Assembly (NCBI GenBank): GCA_032718475.1
Contig: JAUCBJ010004851.1
Location: forward strand, 1 to 64,000
Reading direction: 5' to 3'
Source: Nemertoderma westbladi
Lineage: Eukaryota > Xenacoelomorpha > Nemertodermatida > Nemertodermatidae
DNA: 64,000 bases
A program made the translations under genes and the position numbers. Under the pieces are notes generated by a model. The model had not been told where the DNA came from and did no database searches. It was given only the letters and a program-made list of their open reading frames with translations. The number at the start of each line of letters is the position of its first letter. Position 1 is the first letter of the stretch. Shown one piece after another: positions 41,424 through 50,909 of the stretch.

Positions 41424-42290
41424 ATTAATGTTTGTGCCCTTGATTGATATCTGTCCCTCGTTTATTGTTTGTGTCCCTCATTAATGTTTGTGTATTTCAT
41501 TAATGTTTGTGTCCCTCATTAATGTTTGTGTCCCTCATTAATGTTTGTGACCCTCATTAATGTTTGTGTCCCTCATTAATGTTTGTGCCCCTCATTAATG
41601 TTTGTGTCCCTCATTAATGTTTGTGTCCCTCATTAATGTTTGTGTACCTCATTAATGTTTGTGTCCCTCATTAATGTTTGTGTACCTCATTAATGTTTGC
41701 GTCCCTCATTAATGTTTGTGTCCCTCATTAATGTTTGTATCCCTCATTAATGTTTGTGGCCTTGATTGATATCTGTCCCTCGTTTATTGTTTGTGTCCCT
41801 CATTAATGTTTGTGTCCCTCATTAATGTTTGTGTACCTCATTAAATTTTGCGTCCCTCATTAATGTTTGTGTCCCTCATTAATGTTTGTATCCCTCATTA
41901 ATGTTTGTGCCCTTGATTGATATCTGTCCCTCGTTTATTGTTTGTGTCCCTCATTAATGTTTGTGTCGCTCATTAATGTTTGTGTCCCTCATTAATATTT
42001 GTGTACCTCATTAATGTTAGTGTCCCTCAATTAATGTTTGTGTCCCTCATTAATGTTGTATCCCTCATTAATGTTTGTGTCCCTCATTAATATTTGTGTC
42101 CCTCATTAATGTTTGTGTCCCTCATTAATGTTTGTGTCCTACATCAATGTTTATGTCCCACATTAATGTTTGTCACCCTGATTAATGTTTGTCCCACATT
42201 AATGTTTGTGGCGCTGATAAATATCTATCCCTCATTTAATGTTTGTGGCGCTGATAAATATCTATCCCTCATTTTGTTTTTGTCCAAGTT
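41424..42290. repeat. 19-base minisatellite
   Basis: About 35-40 copies of GTGTCCCTCATTAATGTTT. A variant block (CCTTGATTGATATCTGTCCC) recurs at about 41440, 41761 and 41911, giving a higher-order pattern. It lies inside the GAAT-flanked transposon. Confidence 0.85.
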
Positions 42291-43021
42291 GCTATAAGTT
42301 ACTCTAGGTTGCCGGACGTTTTGGACAATTTGGTCAGCAACTAGCAACTTAATTTGAGCAACATTAACTTTTAGTCTCCGTTATATGAGGCATCTTTAAC
42401 AGCAACAAAGTTCGCGTTTACATAGAGCAACTTGATCGGCAACCTGAAATGCTTACTAAGTTGCTGATAGAGTTGCTCAGAATGTTGCCACGTACTGTAG
42501 AAAAAACAGGTCTTTAATTATTCGTCATGACGTAATGTAAGTGAACTTTACTTTAACGTAGCTGTAACCCTGTAGCTAGACTTTGTTCTTACTGTAGAGT
42601 ACCACCCATGGCTATATTTTGTACTTAGAGTTCCGCTTTCTTGAATCTAAATTTTCTTCTTATAGTTCTGCATTTGGCTACATTTTGTTCAATTTGTATT
42701 GATACATGATTCTAACTACAGTCCCGTACTTATTTTAGAAGCAATTAATACCAAAATATCAAAAACTTATGGAGCCCTTTAGAATTTTGAATTCAACAAT
42801 TTCCAACATGTGCGTGTATGTTAGCTATATTGTATGTGATTATTTGTTATTATTGCGTTTACAGGTAATACTAACACCTGATCATGTGCTAGTTAACATG
42901 TTAGATAGCACGTATTAGCTAATAACAAATGCGCACATGTATTACGTGCGCACTACGCACTAAATAATTAAGGACGTACGATACGCCTTGGCTATTATTT
43001 GATATATTTTGCGTGTTTTTT

Positions 43022-43169
43022 GTAAAAATTCGGACTTATGGTGTTTTACCAAATTGAGGATACCTTGTTTTCTAGGCAATACCCCGCAACTATCGTATAG
43101 TTACGGGATAATACCAGAAAATGGTGTTCCCCCTTGTTTTGGCAAAACACCATAAGTCCGAATTTTTAC
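43022..43169. repeat. Perfect 26-base inverted repeat
   Basis: Arms at 43022-43047 and 43144-43169 are exact reverse complements, with a loop of about 96 bases. The CACCATAAGT core resembles the subterminal repeats at the transposon's left end. Confidence 0.85.
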
Positions 43170-43741
43170 ATAAAAACCGCAATATATTTCAAAGGTTATT
43201 CTAAATCAAATTGAAAGTTTAGTTATATGAATTCTATATATATTTAGTTATCAAAAAACACAATAACAAGTAAACTGAGGCATCTCTTTAAAAAATAAAC
43301 AGTTTTTATCGATTATCTCAGAACTACAAAAATCGACTTAGGGGGTTCTGCCTTGAAGGTGACGGAATGGTAGTCGACGCATCGGCAAAGACCGACGGAA
43401 AGTGCTTAAACGACTACCTGTTAGAAGGCCCAAACATATACAATTCGGGCATAGAGGTGTTACTTAGATTTCGAAATGGGAAACACGCCTTCACGTGTGA
43501 CATAGAAGGCATGTTCAACCAAGTCCGTGTAACAGAGGAAGATTAACGACAGTCAACGCTTTTTATGGTATAATGGCGAGGAAGAACCGCCGATAATACC
43601 AGCATATAAGATGGTAGTACAGAACATGGGGGCCAAGTCGTCCTCATTCACGACGACTATGGCAGTGAGAGACACAGTAAAGGGGAAGGAAGATAGATAC
43701 AGCAGTAGGGCCGTCGATATGATTCGAGGCAAGAATCGACC

Positions 43742-46216
43742 ATGGATAACCCCACAACAGCCAAAGGGCAGGACATGGCGAATAAGAGAACACAATCCCA
43801 GCAGAAGGCATTGGGAATCGTGTGGGATAGAGAGACAGACGAACTGAAGTATCAGCTGAGCCAGGAGGGAGCAGACACCCATACGAAGAGGGGCTATGTA
43901 TCGTATATAGCAAGGATATACGATCCCCTAGGCCTAGCATCCCCATTACTAGTCACGGGGAAACAGATACTCAAGAGAGTATATAAATTGAAGGATGAGT
44001 GGGACGTAGAGGTACCAGAGGACATCAAGAAACAGTGGAGCAAATGGACAGGAGACTTGGAGAAGATGGGAACATACAACATGCCACGAGTGTATTTCCC
44101 GGATGGGAACATGACGAATCTGGACCTACACATGTTCTCCGATGCGTCGTTGGAGGCGTACGGGGCGGCACTCTACTTAGTACAACGAGAGGGGGCTCAC
44201 AGGCCCAGACTCGCCTTCAGCAAAGCAAAGTCGACGCCGCCAGATTCAGCATCTGTTCCCAAGTTAGAATTGACAGCTGCGAGACTAGGAGTTAGAGCCA
44301 CAGCCTACCTAGTGGATACTATTCCCAACATAGTGGAGACGCACTACTGGACGGACTCCATGGTAGTGCTTGGTTGGCTACATAACGAAAGGACGAGATA
44401 CCCGATATTCGTCGCGAATAGAGTGGACGAAATAAGGGCGACCACAGAACTGGAAAGGTGGCACTACTGCCCAACAGACGAGAACCCAGCGGACTTGCTG
44501 TCAAGGGGCGTAGAACGCCGCACTTTCTTGAAGAAGGAAGTATTGTGGCAACATGGGCCACAATTTCTGAGCGATAAGGAGGCCTGGCCGCCGATGAGAA
44601 AGGTGGAGCCGGGCTCAGAAGTAGTGTCAGGGGGAGAAGAAGGAGATTCAGAGGGAGAAGAAATATACTCCCAGATGGTGAGGGAGATTAGGGACGTGCA
44701 ACCAGGACGAGAACTGTGCGATAACCCGACGGATAAACTCCTCAGCTACAGTTCTAGTTGGTATAAGACCAAGAAACTAGTGGCGTACTGGAGAGCTTTC
44801 GGGAATTTCCTCGCGGGAGTTGGCAAGGACAAGAAGATCAGGGCAACCATAGATCTGGAAGGAGCGGCCAAGGCAGTGATCCGCTATGAACAACGGAAGA
44901 ACTACGGCGACGAGGTGGAACGCGTCGGTAACCAACAGCACCTCCGACGGGACAGCGAGCTGATTACGTTGTCGCCACAACTCAATGACGATGGGATTCT
45001 AGTAATGAATTCTAGAGTGGGATATAACAACAGCATAGTCGTGCCACCGAAACCCATCATCATTCCCACAGGATCGCCAATAGTCCACCAGATTATCTGG
45101 GACTCCCACAAATCGATATTGCATGGGGGCACCAACCGAACCCTCACAGAGATAAGGAGGACCTATTGGGTCAAACAACTAAGGAAGAAGGTGAAAGCGG
45201 TAGTGGGGCAGTGCCAGACCTGCCGACGAGCGAAGAAGGAGCGAGCCATACAAGAGATGGCGCCGCTACCAGCTAGTAGAGTAAGACAACACGACCCGCC
45301 ATTTACGCATTGCGGTGTGGACATGTTCGGGCCGATAAAGATCAAAGTGATGCGACACACGGAGAAACGCTACGGCATTATCTTCGTATGCAACACAACA
45401 CGGGCGGTAGGGATAGAACTCGCCCAAGATGCAACCGCATCAGCATTCATTAATGCCCTAGAAAGGTTTAGAGACCGCAAAGGTGGGACGATCGCAGTGA
45501 TATACAGCGACAACGGCACCAACTTTGTGGGCGCAGAGAGTGAGATGGCAGAGGCCTTGGACATCTTGGAAGGGGAGGAAGTCAGGGCGGCCATGAGAAG
45601 ACGACAAGTAAAGTGGGAGAGAAGGACGCCGTATGCACCACATACACTAGGATGCGTCGAGAGACTGGTGGGCAGTTCAAAGCGTCTAATGACGAAGTTA
45701 ATGAACACCCACATGGTCACTGAAGACGTCTTACGGACAGTACTTGCGAAGTGCGAGGGGATCATTAATAGCAGACCGCTATATCTGGAGAATGATGACC
45801 CTGAGTCATTAGACGTGCTGACGCCTAGCCATTTTCTGATGGAAAGGCCAGCGACCATCGATATGCGGGGTGTAGACCCAGATGACATACACTCCCGCCA
45901 GAGTTGGAAAGTCGCTAAAGCAATAAGCGCAGAGTATTGGAGGAGGTGGGTAGAAGAATACCTACCCACGCTCCATAAGCGAAGCAAGTGGAGGAAGCCG
46001 AACAGGGAGTTAAGAGTAGGAGATCTTGTAATCGTTATGGATGATACTATCATCAACAACCAGTGGCGGTTGGCGAGAGTTGTAGGCACTTACTCTGATG
46101 AGGACGGAAGAGTCCGATCGGTAGAAGTGCGGATAGGTGGCAAGATAGGCGCGAAGGACAGAAAAACCTACAGGAGAGCGGTAGGGAAATGCTGTCTTCT
46201 AGAAGGGGCACCTTAG
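43742..46216 (+). CDS. BEL Pol C-terminal part: RNase H, integrase, DUF5641-like
   Basis: 824 residues after the damaged reverse transcriptase. RNase H starts with FSDASLEAYGAAL near residue 131 and includes HYWTDSMVVLGWL and a DENPADLLSRG end. The integrase zinc-binding part is near 455-495 (HKSILHGG ... CQTC). The catalytic core has Asp at about 524 (CGVDMFGP), Asp at about 588 (YSDNGTNF) and the likely Glu in GCVERLV at about 639. A C-terminal DUF5641-like segment (about 715-820: SWKVAKAISAEYWRRW ... LRVGDLVIV) follows. This order is standard BEL/Pao. It looks intact here; the true polyprotein start lies upstream in the broken region, so the ATG is not a real start. Confidence 0.86.
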   Translation: MDNPTTAKGQDMANKRTQSQQKALGIVWDRETDELKYQLSQEGADTHTKRGYVSYIARIYDPLGLASPLLVTGKQILKRVYKLKDEWDVEVPEDIKKQWSKWTGDLEKMGTYNMPRVYFPDGNMTNLDLHMFSDASLEAYGAALYLVQREGAHRPRLAFSKAKSTPPDSASVPKLELTAARLGVRATAYLVDTIPNIVETHYWTDSMVVLGWLHNERTRYPIFVANRVDEIRATTELERWHYCPTDENPADLLSRGVERRTFLKKEVLWQHGPQFLSDKEAWPPMRKVEPGSEVVSGGEEGDSEGEEIYSQMVREIRDVQPGRELCDNPTDKLLSYSSSWYKTKKLVAYWRAFGNFLAGVGKDKKIRATIDLEGAAKAVIRYEQRKNYGDEVERVGNQQHLRRDSELITLSPQLNDDGILVMNSRVGYNNSIVVPPKPIIIPTGSPIVHQIIWDSHKSILHGGTNRTLTEIRRTYWVKQLRKKVKAVVGQCQTCRRAKKERAIQEMAPLPASRVRQHDPPFTHCGVDMFGPIKIKVMRHTEKRYGIIFVCNTTRAVGIELAQDATASAFINALERFRDRKGGTIAVIYSDNGTNFVGAESEMAEALDILEGEEVRAAMRRRQVKWERRTPYAPHTLGCVERLVGSSKRLMTKLMNTHMVTEDVLRTVLAKCEGIINSRPLYLENDDPESLDVLTPSHFLMERPATIDMRGVDPDDIHSRQSWKVAKAISAEYWRRWVEEYLPTLHKRSKWRKPNRELRVGDLVIVMDDTIINNQWRLARVVGTYSDEDGRVRSVEVRIGGKIGAKDRKTYRRAVGKCCLLEGAP

Positions 46217-46299
46217 AAGTGGAGTTAGTGCGTAGTTTAGTCGTCCAAGTTTTGGACTGAGGGGGGTGGGATTGAGGGCGAGACGCCCTTCCCACATAT

Positions 46300-46830
46300 A
46301 AAATTTGAAAAATAAAATAAAATAAAATAATAGTACATAGTAGGTACGCAGTTAGTAGGCAGAAGGTACGTAGTACCTAGTTAGTTAGTAGGTACGTAGT
46401 ACCTAGAGTTAGTTAGTTAGTTAGTAGGTACGTAGTACCTAGAGTTAGTTAGTTAGTTAGTAGGTACGTAGTACCTAGAGTAAGTTAGTTAGTTAGTAGG
46501 TACGTAGTACCTAGAGTTAGTTAGTTAGTAGGTACGTAGTACCTAGAGTTAGTTAGTTAGTTAGTAGGTACGTAGTACCTAGAGTTAGTTAGAGAGTTAG
46601 TAGGTACGTAGTACCTAGTTAGAGAGTTAGTAGGTACGTAGTACCTAGTTAGAGAGTTAGTAGGTACGTAGTACCTAGTTAGAGAGTTAGTAGGTACGTA
46701 GTACCTAGTTAGAGAAGTTAGTCAAGAGGTACGTATTACCTAGTTAGTTAGTTAGTTAAAGAAGAGTTAGAGGGTACGTAGTACCGTTAGTCAGAGTTAG
46801 AGTTAGAGGGTACGTAGTAACATTAGTTAG
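46300..46830 (+). repeat. Tandem array with palindromic GGTACGTAGTACC cores
   Basis: About 13 units of 30-40 bases, each with the palindrome GGTACGTAGTACC and a variable number of TTAG units. The core is better kept than the spacer. It lies in the BEL 3' tail, after integrase. Confidence 0.8.
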
Positions 46831-47273
46831 AGAGAGAGAGAGTAAGAGGTAGAAGGGTATATAAGATATAGATATTAGTTAGCAGTAAGTAGCGTTAGTA
46901 GCGAGAGGGGGGCATATGAGTACAGTTGGATAGATCGTGTAGGCCGCGCGACATATACTGCTGTACTGCACAGGCCCACAGAGTAGGCCAGAATGTGGAT
47001 TAGGAGATAGAATAATCCATAGGCAGTAGCAAGTAATAGGAAACAGTAAGGTAGTAGGATTGAAATTAAAATAGATAGATAGATTAGAATAAGAATAGGG
47101 CTAAGAAAGTGAACAAATTATGGTAACAGTAGTGAGAATAGGCAATAACTAACTCAGAAATTCAGAAAGAGATAGGCCATCGAACTGAACTTAAACCATC
47201 TAAACCCATCACTCATCACGTTTGCGCCTTGGCAAGGCACCACCTACGGGTGAGCGATCGGGCAGAGTTCGAG
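46831..47273 (+). other. BEL 3' tail, noncoding
   Basis: Purine-rich, repeat-poor sequence with no supported ORF between the palindrome array and the zinc-knuckle region. Confidence 0.45.
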
Positions 47274-47789
47274 ATGGCAGGCAAACTTACGAGAGAGGAG
47301 AGAAGCAGAGGAGAGGAAGGAGGAAGCTAGGGCGCAGAGCTACGGCTTCGAGGAACAAGCGGCCTTAGACGAACTTCGTTGGGCTTCGTCAGGGAGTTCG
47401 GGGGAGTCTCTAGGGAAAGAACTGGGGTGAATGGTGGGATCACCGAAACAGTCGACGTCAGGATTGCAAACGATGCCCGAGAGGGGCGGAGAGATCGATG
47501 TAGATAGAGACAGCAACGTGGAGAAGTTCACCACCAGCGACTCCATAGACCGCGGAGATCGCTTGGGACGAAAGACGAGGTGGGACGGGAGACATTGGTA
47601 CTCGGCTGCGACTACTGTGGGAGACAGACCCACCAGGAAAGGAGCTGCTTGTATCGGTTCCAGAAGGGAACCTTTTGTCTCTACTGCCGAGAACCGAGCC
47701 ACAGGATGGGAGCGTGTCCACGGTTGCAGAACCGATGTCCGAAGTGCAACTTTCGGGGACACCACGGACGCCAAGGAGGGATGGGCTGA
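47274..47789 (+). pseudogene. BEL 3' zinc-knuckle ORF (broken)
   Basis: An ATG at 47274 opens a short charged frame (MAGKLTREERSRG). A +/-1 shift continues it as an acidic helix (SYGFEEQAALDELRW) to a stop near 47430. Another shift leads to 47580-47789, which encodes two complete CX2CX4HX4C knuckles (CDYCGRQTHQERSC, CLYCREPSHRMGAC) and a third that loses its last Cys (CPKCNFRGHHGRQ). Its position after integrase is unusual for BEL/Pao. The triple-knuckle layout resembles the unknown domain at 3624-10634, but outside the knuckles I see no clear match. Confidence 0.5.
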
Positions 47790-47829
47790 GGCTTTGACGT
47801 AGTGCGCCTGGAAGGCGCCACGCGAGACG

Positions 47830-48430
47830 TGCGAACTATGTACAAATTTAATTAATGTAAATAATCATATAAGTACAGTTTGTATGTAGGTACGTAGTAA
47901 TCAGTAATCTAGAAATATTTACGTTCGGAGTAAGTACTATAGTCATACAACCTTTCTCAATTAGCTACTGGGACTGGGGGGTAAACTGACTATGGCACTA
48001 TGGACGAGACACCAGACGATTTCACACTTCTTGAATGCGACGGCATGGGAGGGGGGTGAGATTCGTCAGAAGGGATGAGGTAGTCAAAGTGGGGTTGAGG
48101 AACGGAGTAAGAGTGCGAAGTGCGGAGAGAGTGCGAACGCAATTCTAGTGTGGGGGGGGAGAATAAGAGGCTGAGTGGGGGACGAGGAGGTCCGAGGGTA
48201 TGAGAGAGTTAGGGTGAGAGTGGAGAGGAGATAGGGCGAAAGTGTTGGGGAAACAAAAGTCGCGTGAGAGGTGAGCGCGATCGGCCCGACATGAGACGCT
48301 AGGCACACAGGGTAGCTTTATCATACCCATAGGGAGCGGCCTGGAAAGCCGGCTCCGAGAGAAAAGGATTCCACCCCACACCCGATACTAGATCGGGATC
48401 CAGCGGGATTGTAGCGCACTTTTTTGGTTG
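47830..48430 (+). other. BEL 3' untranslated region
   Basis: No coding sequence is supported. G-rich and purine-rich up to the terminal hairpin. Confidence 0.45.
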
Positions 48431-48468
48431 ATGCTATCTTCTTACCGGGAAGATAGCATGGGGGGGAG
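48431..48468 (+). promoter_or_regulatory. Hairpin plus polypurine tract before the 3' LTR
   Basis: ATGCTATCTTC pairs with GAAGATAGCAT (48431-48459) around a short loop, directly followed by GGGGGGGAG and the LTR. The purine run is the expected plus-strand primer; the hairpin next to it may help its recognition (inference). Confidence 0.65.
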
Positions 48469-48998
48469 TGTTAGCTTATTCAATCCCGCTAACATCCCAT
48501 AAAGTTATAAGCCGATAAGCAATATTGGGAGCCGCGAGATTGGGTAATAACCAACTCGTGCCATCCCAATGAGAGTGGGAAGGAGAACCACACAATAAGG
48601 GTCAGGGGCCAAACCCCTAACCCAGAGAGAACAGATGGAGTGAACGGGAACACTCCACGGGGTGCCAACAAGGGTATCAACCAATCAGAGGGGGGCAAGG
48701 CATCGATTAGGTAGTAATTAGGCCAACCGTGCAATATAACCAGTAACCCAATATCAGTAATTCAGTTATCTCAGTGCAGTAGTGCTAGCATAGGTTAATT
48801 AGTTTAGATAGGGGAGCACGGGACTTTTAGTTACCGTATCCCGCCTTCCATATACTATACAATATATCTATATCTTATACCTTTATTATTATACACCGAA
48901 CTTCAGAACTCATTTTACTTTCATTCACTCTTTATACACGGCGGGGACGCGTGAACTAAATACCGGATAAATCGGGATCCCTCCTGGATCCCGTCACA
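48469..48998 (+). repeat. 3' LTR of the BEL element
   Basis: Same length (530) as and apparently identical to 34514-35043; followed by the TSD copy GCTCA. Confidence 0.92.
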
Positions 48999-50150
48999 GC
49001 TCAGATACTTGCACTACGGAGACGGATTGCAGGAATTAAGTCGAAGAATCTCCCCGCAGTCATGACTTTTGTGGACTTCAAGAAGGCATTCGACTCCATC
49101 CATAGAGGAAAATGCTTGAAATCCTAAGAGCTTATGGAATACCAGAAGTAATTATTGCTGGCATTGGATTGTTATATTGTGACACAAAAGCGCAGGTACT
49201 CTCACCAGATGATTAAACTGAGTTTTTCTCAATCCTGGCTGGGGTACTGCAAGGTGACACATTAGCACCATTACTATTTGTAATTGTGCTGGATTACGTA
49301 ATGAGGACAGCCACAAAGGGTGAAGACCTTGGATTCACACTTCAAGAACGCAGAAGTAGTAGATATCCGGAAACTACAGTCACAGACACCGACTTTGCGG
49401 ATGACATCGCCCTGCTCTCTTATACCCTAGCAGATGCACAGCTTCTACTAAATAAAGTGAAGAGGGCTGCTAAGGAGGTTGGATTGCATATAAATGCTAC
49501 CAAGACCGAATTCATGACCTTTAATGGTGATGGAAATTTGACAACCATTGACAATAATCAACTAAGGAAGGTTGACGACTTCCAGTACCTTGGATAATGG
49601 ATAGAGAGTAGCAAAAAGGACATAGAAGTTAGGAAAGCAAAGGCTTGGGTAGCTCTATCAAAAATGAATACCATCTGGAAATCAGATCTCTCCAGGCACC
49701 TGACGACTAACTTCTTTCGAGCCATAGTGGAAAGTGTATTTTTATACGGGGGTGAGACCTGGACACTGACTAAATCACTTGCACAATGAATTGATGGTTG
49801 CTACACAAGACCACTAAGGGCAGCCCTAAACATCAGCTGGAGACAACACATGACAAATGCCGAGCTTTATGGTACAATACCACCTGTATCAACCACCCTC
49901 CGTGAACGCAGATTAAGATTCAGTGGGCACTGCTGGCGAAGTAAAGACGAGGTCATACCAGATCTACTTTTCTGGCAACCAACTCATGGAAAGCGTAGTC
50001 GTGGACGACCGGCCATAACATATATAGATCAACTTGAAAGGGATATTGAACTTGGGAGAAAAGAAATTGCGACAACTATGGAGAATCGGGAAGCCTGGAA
50101 GGATCTCATTTCCACTGTCCAAGTTCGCTCGACCTAGTAGTAGTACATAG
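48999..50150 (+). pseudogene. LINE copy 2, rest of reverse transcriptase and 3' end
   Basis: Resumes exactly where 34513 stops. It includes FVDFKKAFDSIH (frame broken by a missing base near 49110), a TAA near 49214, TDFADDIALL (motif C) in 49286-49597, a stop at 49597, a TGA at 49787-49789 shared with copy 1, the GKRSRGRP C-terminal segment (49850-50137) and the TAG tail. Confidence 0.85.
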
Positions 50151-50162
50151 TAACTCATCATA

Positions 50163-50909
50163 CCAATTGTTGTTGTGCAAACGAGCTTTTAATGAAGTTT
50201 TGAGTTGTCGATGATACCGCTCGACGATACCATTTGACTGGGGGTGGTAGGCCGTAGTTCTATTTCTTGTTGTTCCTAGGAGTTTATTGAGATTAAACCA
50301 AAGATCTGATTCGAACTGACACCCTCGATCTGATGCTATTGTATTTGGTACTCCGAATCGAGAGATCCACTGAGACAGCAAAGCCCTGGTGCAAGTTTCA
50401 GTTAAAGAGTTTTCCATTGGAACAGCTTCAGCTCATCTGGTGTATCTGTCTATACAGGTAAATAAATATGTGTATCCTTGTGAACATGGCAATGGACCCA
50501 CTATGTTGACATGAATATCAGAAAATCGTTGATCTGGAGCGTCGAAGTGATACATTCCTGAAAGAAGACTGAGAAGCTTGAATTTCGGGATCGATTTCTT
50601 GAGCCTCGCCAATAGAGTATAATCGACATTTGATGATATTGGTATTGTATTGGTTGATAATGGAGCTCGGGATAATGAGTCTGCGACTAAATTGTCTTTC
50701 CCTGAAATGTGGGATATCTTGCAAGTAAATTCTGATATGAAGGACAATTGGCGTGATTGTCGAGGTAGTAATGTATCACGGCCTGACTTTAATGCAAATG
50801 TTATGGGTTTATGGTCCGTATAAATGTTAAACCTTCGCCCTTCGACAAAGTACCTAAAGTGTTTAATGCTGAGCACTATTGCAATTAAGTAATTCCTTGT
50901 CATACGCAC
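50163..50909 (-). pseudogene. Ty3/gypsy RNase H end and integrase core, broken
   Basis: 50433-50909 carries the RNase H C-terminal part (YTDHKPITFAL ... GKDNLVADSLSR) and runs directly into the integrase core start IHVNIVGPLP, where the catalytic Asp is Asn. The zinc-binding HHCC region between them is missing. 50163-50417 has the second Asp (IASDRGCQFES) and YHPQSNGIVERYHRQLK with the catalytic Glu. A stop separates them. Confidence 0.82.

Larger units (their letters stand above)
40648..43368. mobile_element. 2.7 kb non-autonomous DNA transposon with GAAT duplication
   Basis: Terminal inverted repeats of 37 bases start CGTCACCTTCAAGGCAGAAC at 40652 and end with the reverse complement at 43364. 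GAAT at 40648-40651 and 43365-43368 is the TSD. Near the left end, seven degenerate copies of GCARAACCCCNTAAAT lie at about 40666-40976; near the right end is a perfect 26-base hairpin. The inside holds a minisatellite, C-runs and a copy of the 62-base unit, with no transposase. Four-base duplications occur in several superfamilies (for example Chapaev and Sola), so class is open. Confidence 0.85.
40239..43740 (+). pseudogene. BEL reverse transcriptase, split and partly deleted
   Basis: 40239-40651 encodes the start of reverse transcriptase to KLR. A DNA transposon occupies 40652-43364. Removing it with one GAAT copy restores KLRMVVDASAKTDGKCLNDY. The next segment reaches CDIEGMFNQVRV, then a stop and frameshift occur near 43542. 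A QNMGAKSSSFTTTMAVRDTV block follows (43614-43676), and the frame then jumps into the next ORF. The catalytic Y-x-DD box and much of the thumb are missing between about 43720 and 43770. The enzyme cannot be functional. Confidence 0.8.
34509..49003 (+). mobile_element. 14.5 kb BEL/Pao LTR retrotransposon
   Basis: 530-base LTRs at 34514-35043 and 48469-48998 begin TGTTAG and end GTCACA, with a 5-base TSD GCTCA (34509-34513 and 48999-49003) in the LINE reverse transcriptase. Order inside: ORF1 (coiled coil), ORF2 (Gag and protease), reverse transcriptase (split and deleted), RNase H, integrase, a repeat-rich 2.5 kb tail with a zinc-knuckle ORF, a hairpin and a GGGGGGGAG polypurine tract. The LTRs look identical, so it is a very recent insertion although its Pol is dead. 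Confidence 0.92.
33676..50162 (+). mobile_element. LINE copy 2, 5'-truncated, split by the BEL element
   Basis: TAACTCATCATA at 33676-33687 and 50151-50162 is the 12-base TSD in the Ty3/gypsy integrase gene. LINE sequence runs 33688-34513 and resumes at 48999-50150. It is the same family as the minus-strand copy 18382-21915 but starts downstream of the endonuclease. It ends with the same TAGTAGTAG tail. Confidence 0.88.

Noticed and set aside
41424-42290. CRISPR-like array
   Set aside because: Units are contiguous with no unique spacers, and the genome is eukaryotic. It is a minisatellite.
43742-43800. ATG at 43742 as a true Pol start
   Set aside because: The ORF simply resumes the polyprotein after a deletion; upstream Pol homology continues in other frames.
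45370-46089. A 239-residue minus-strand ORF
   Set aside because: It is antisense to the integrase and has no features of its own.
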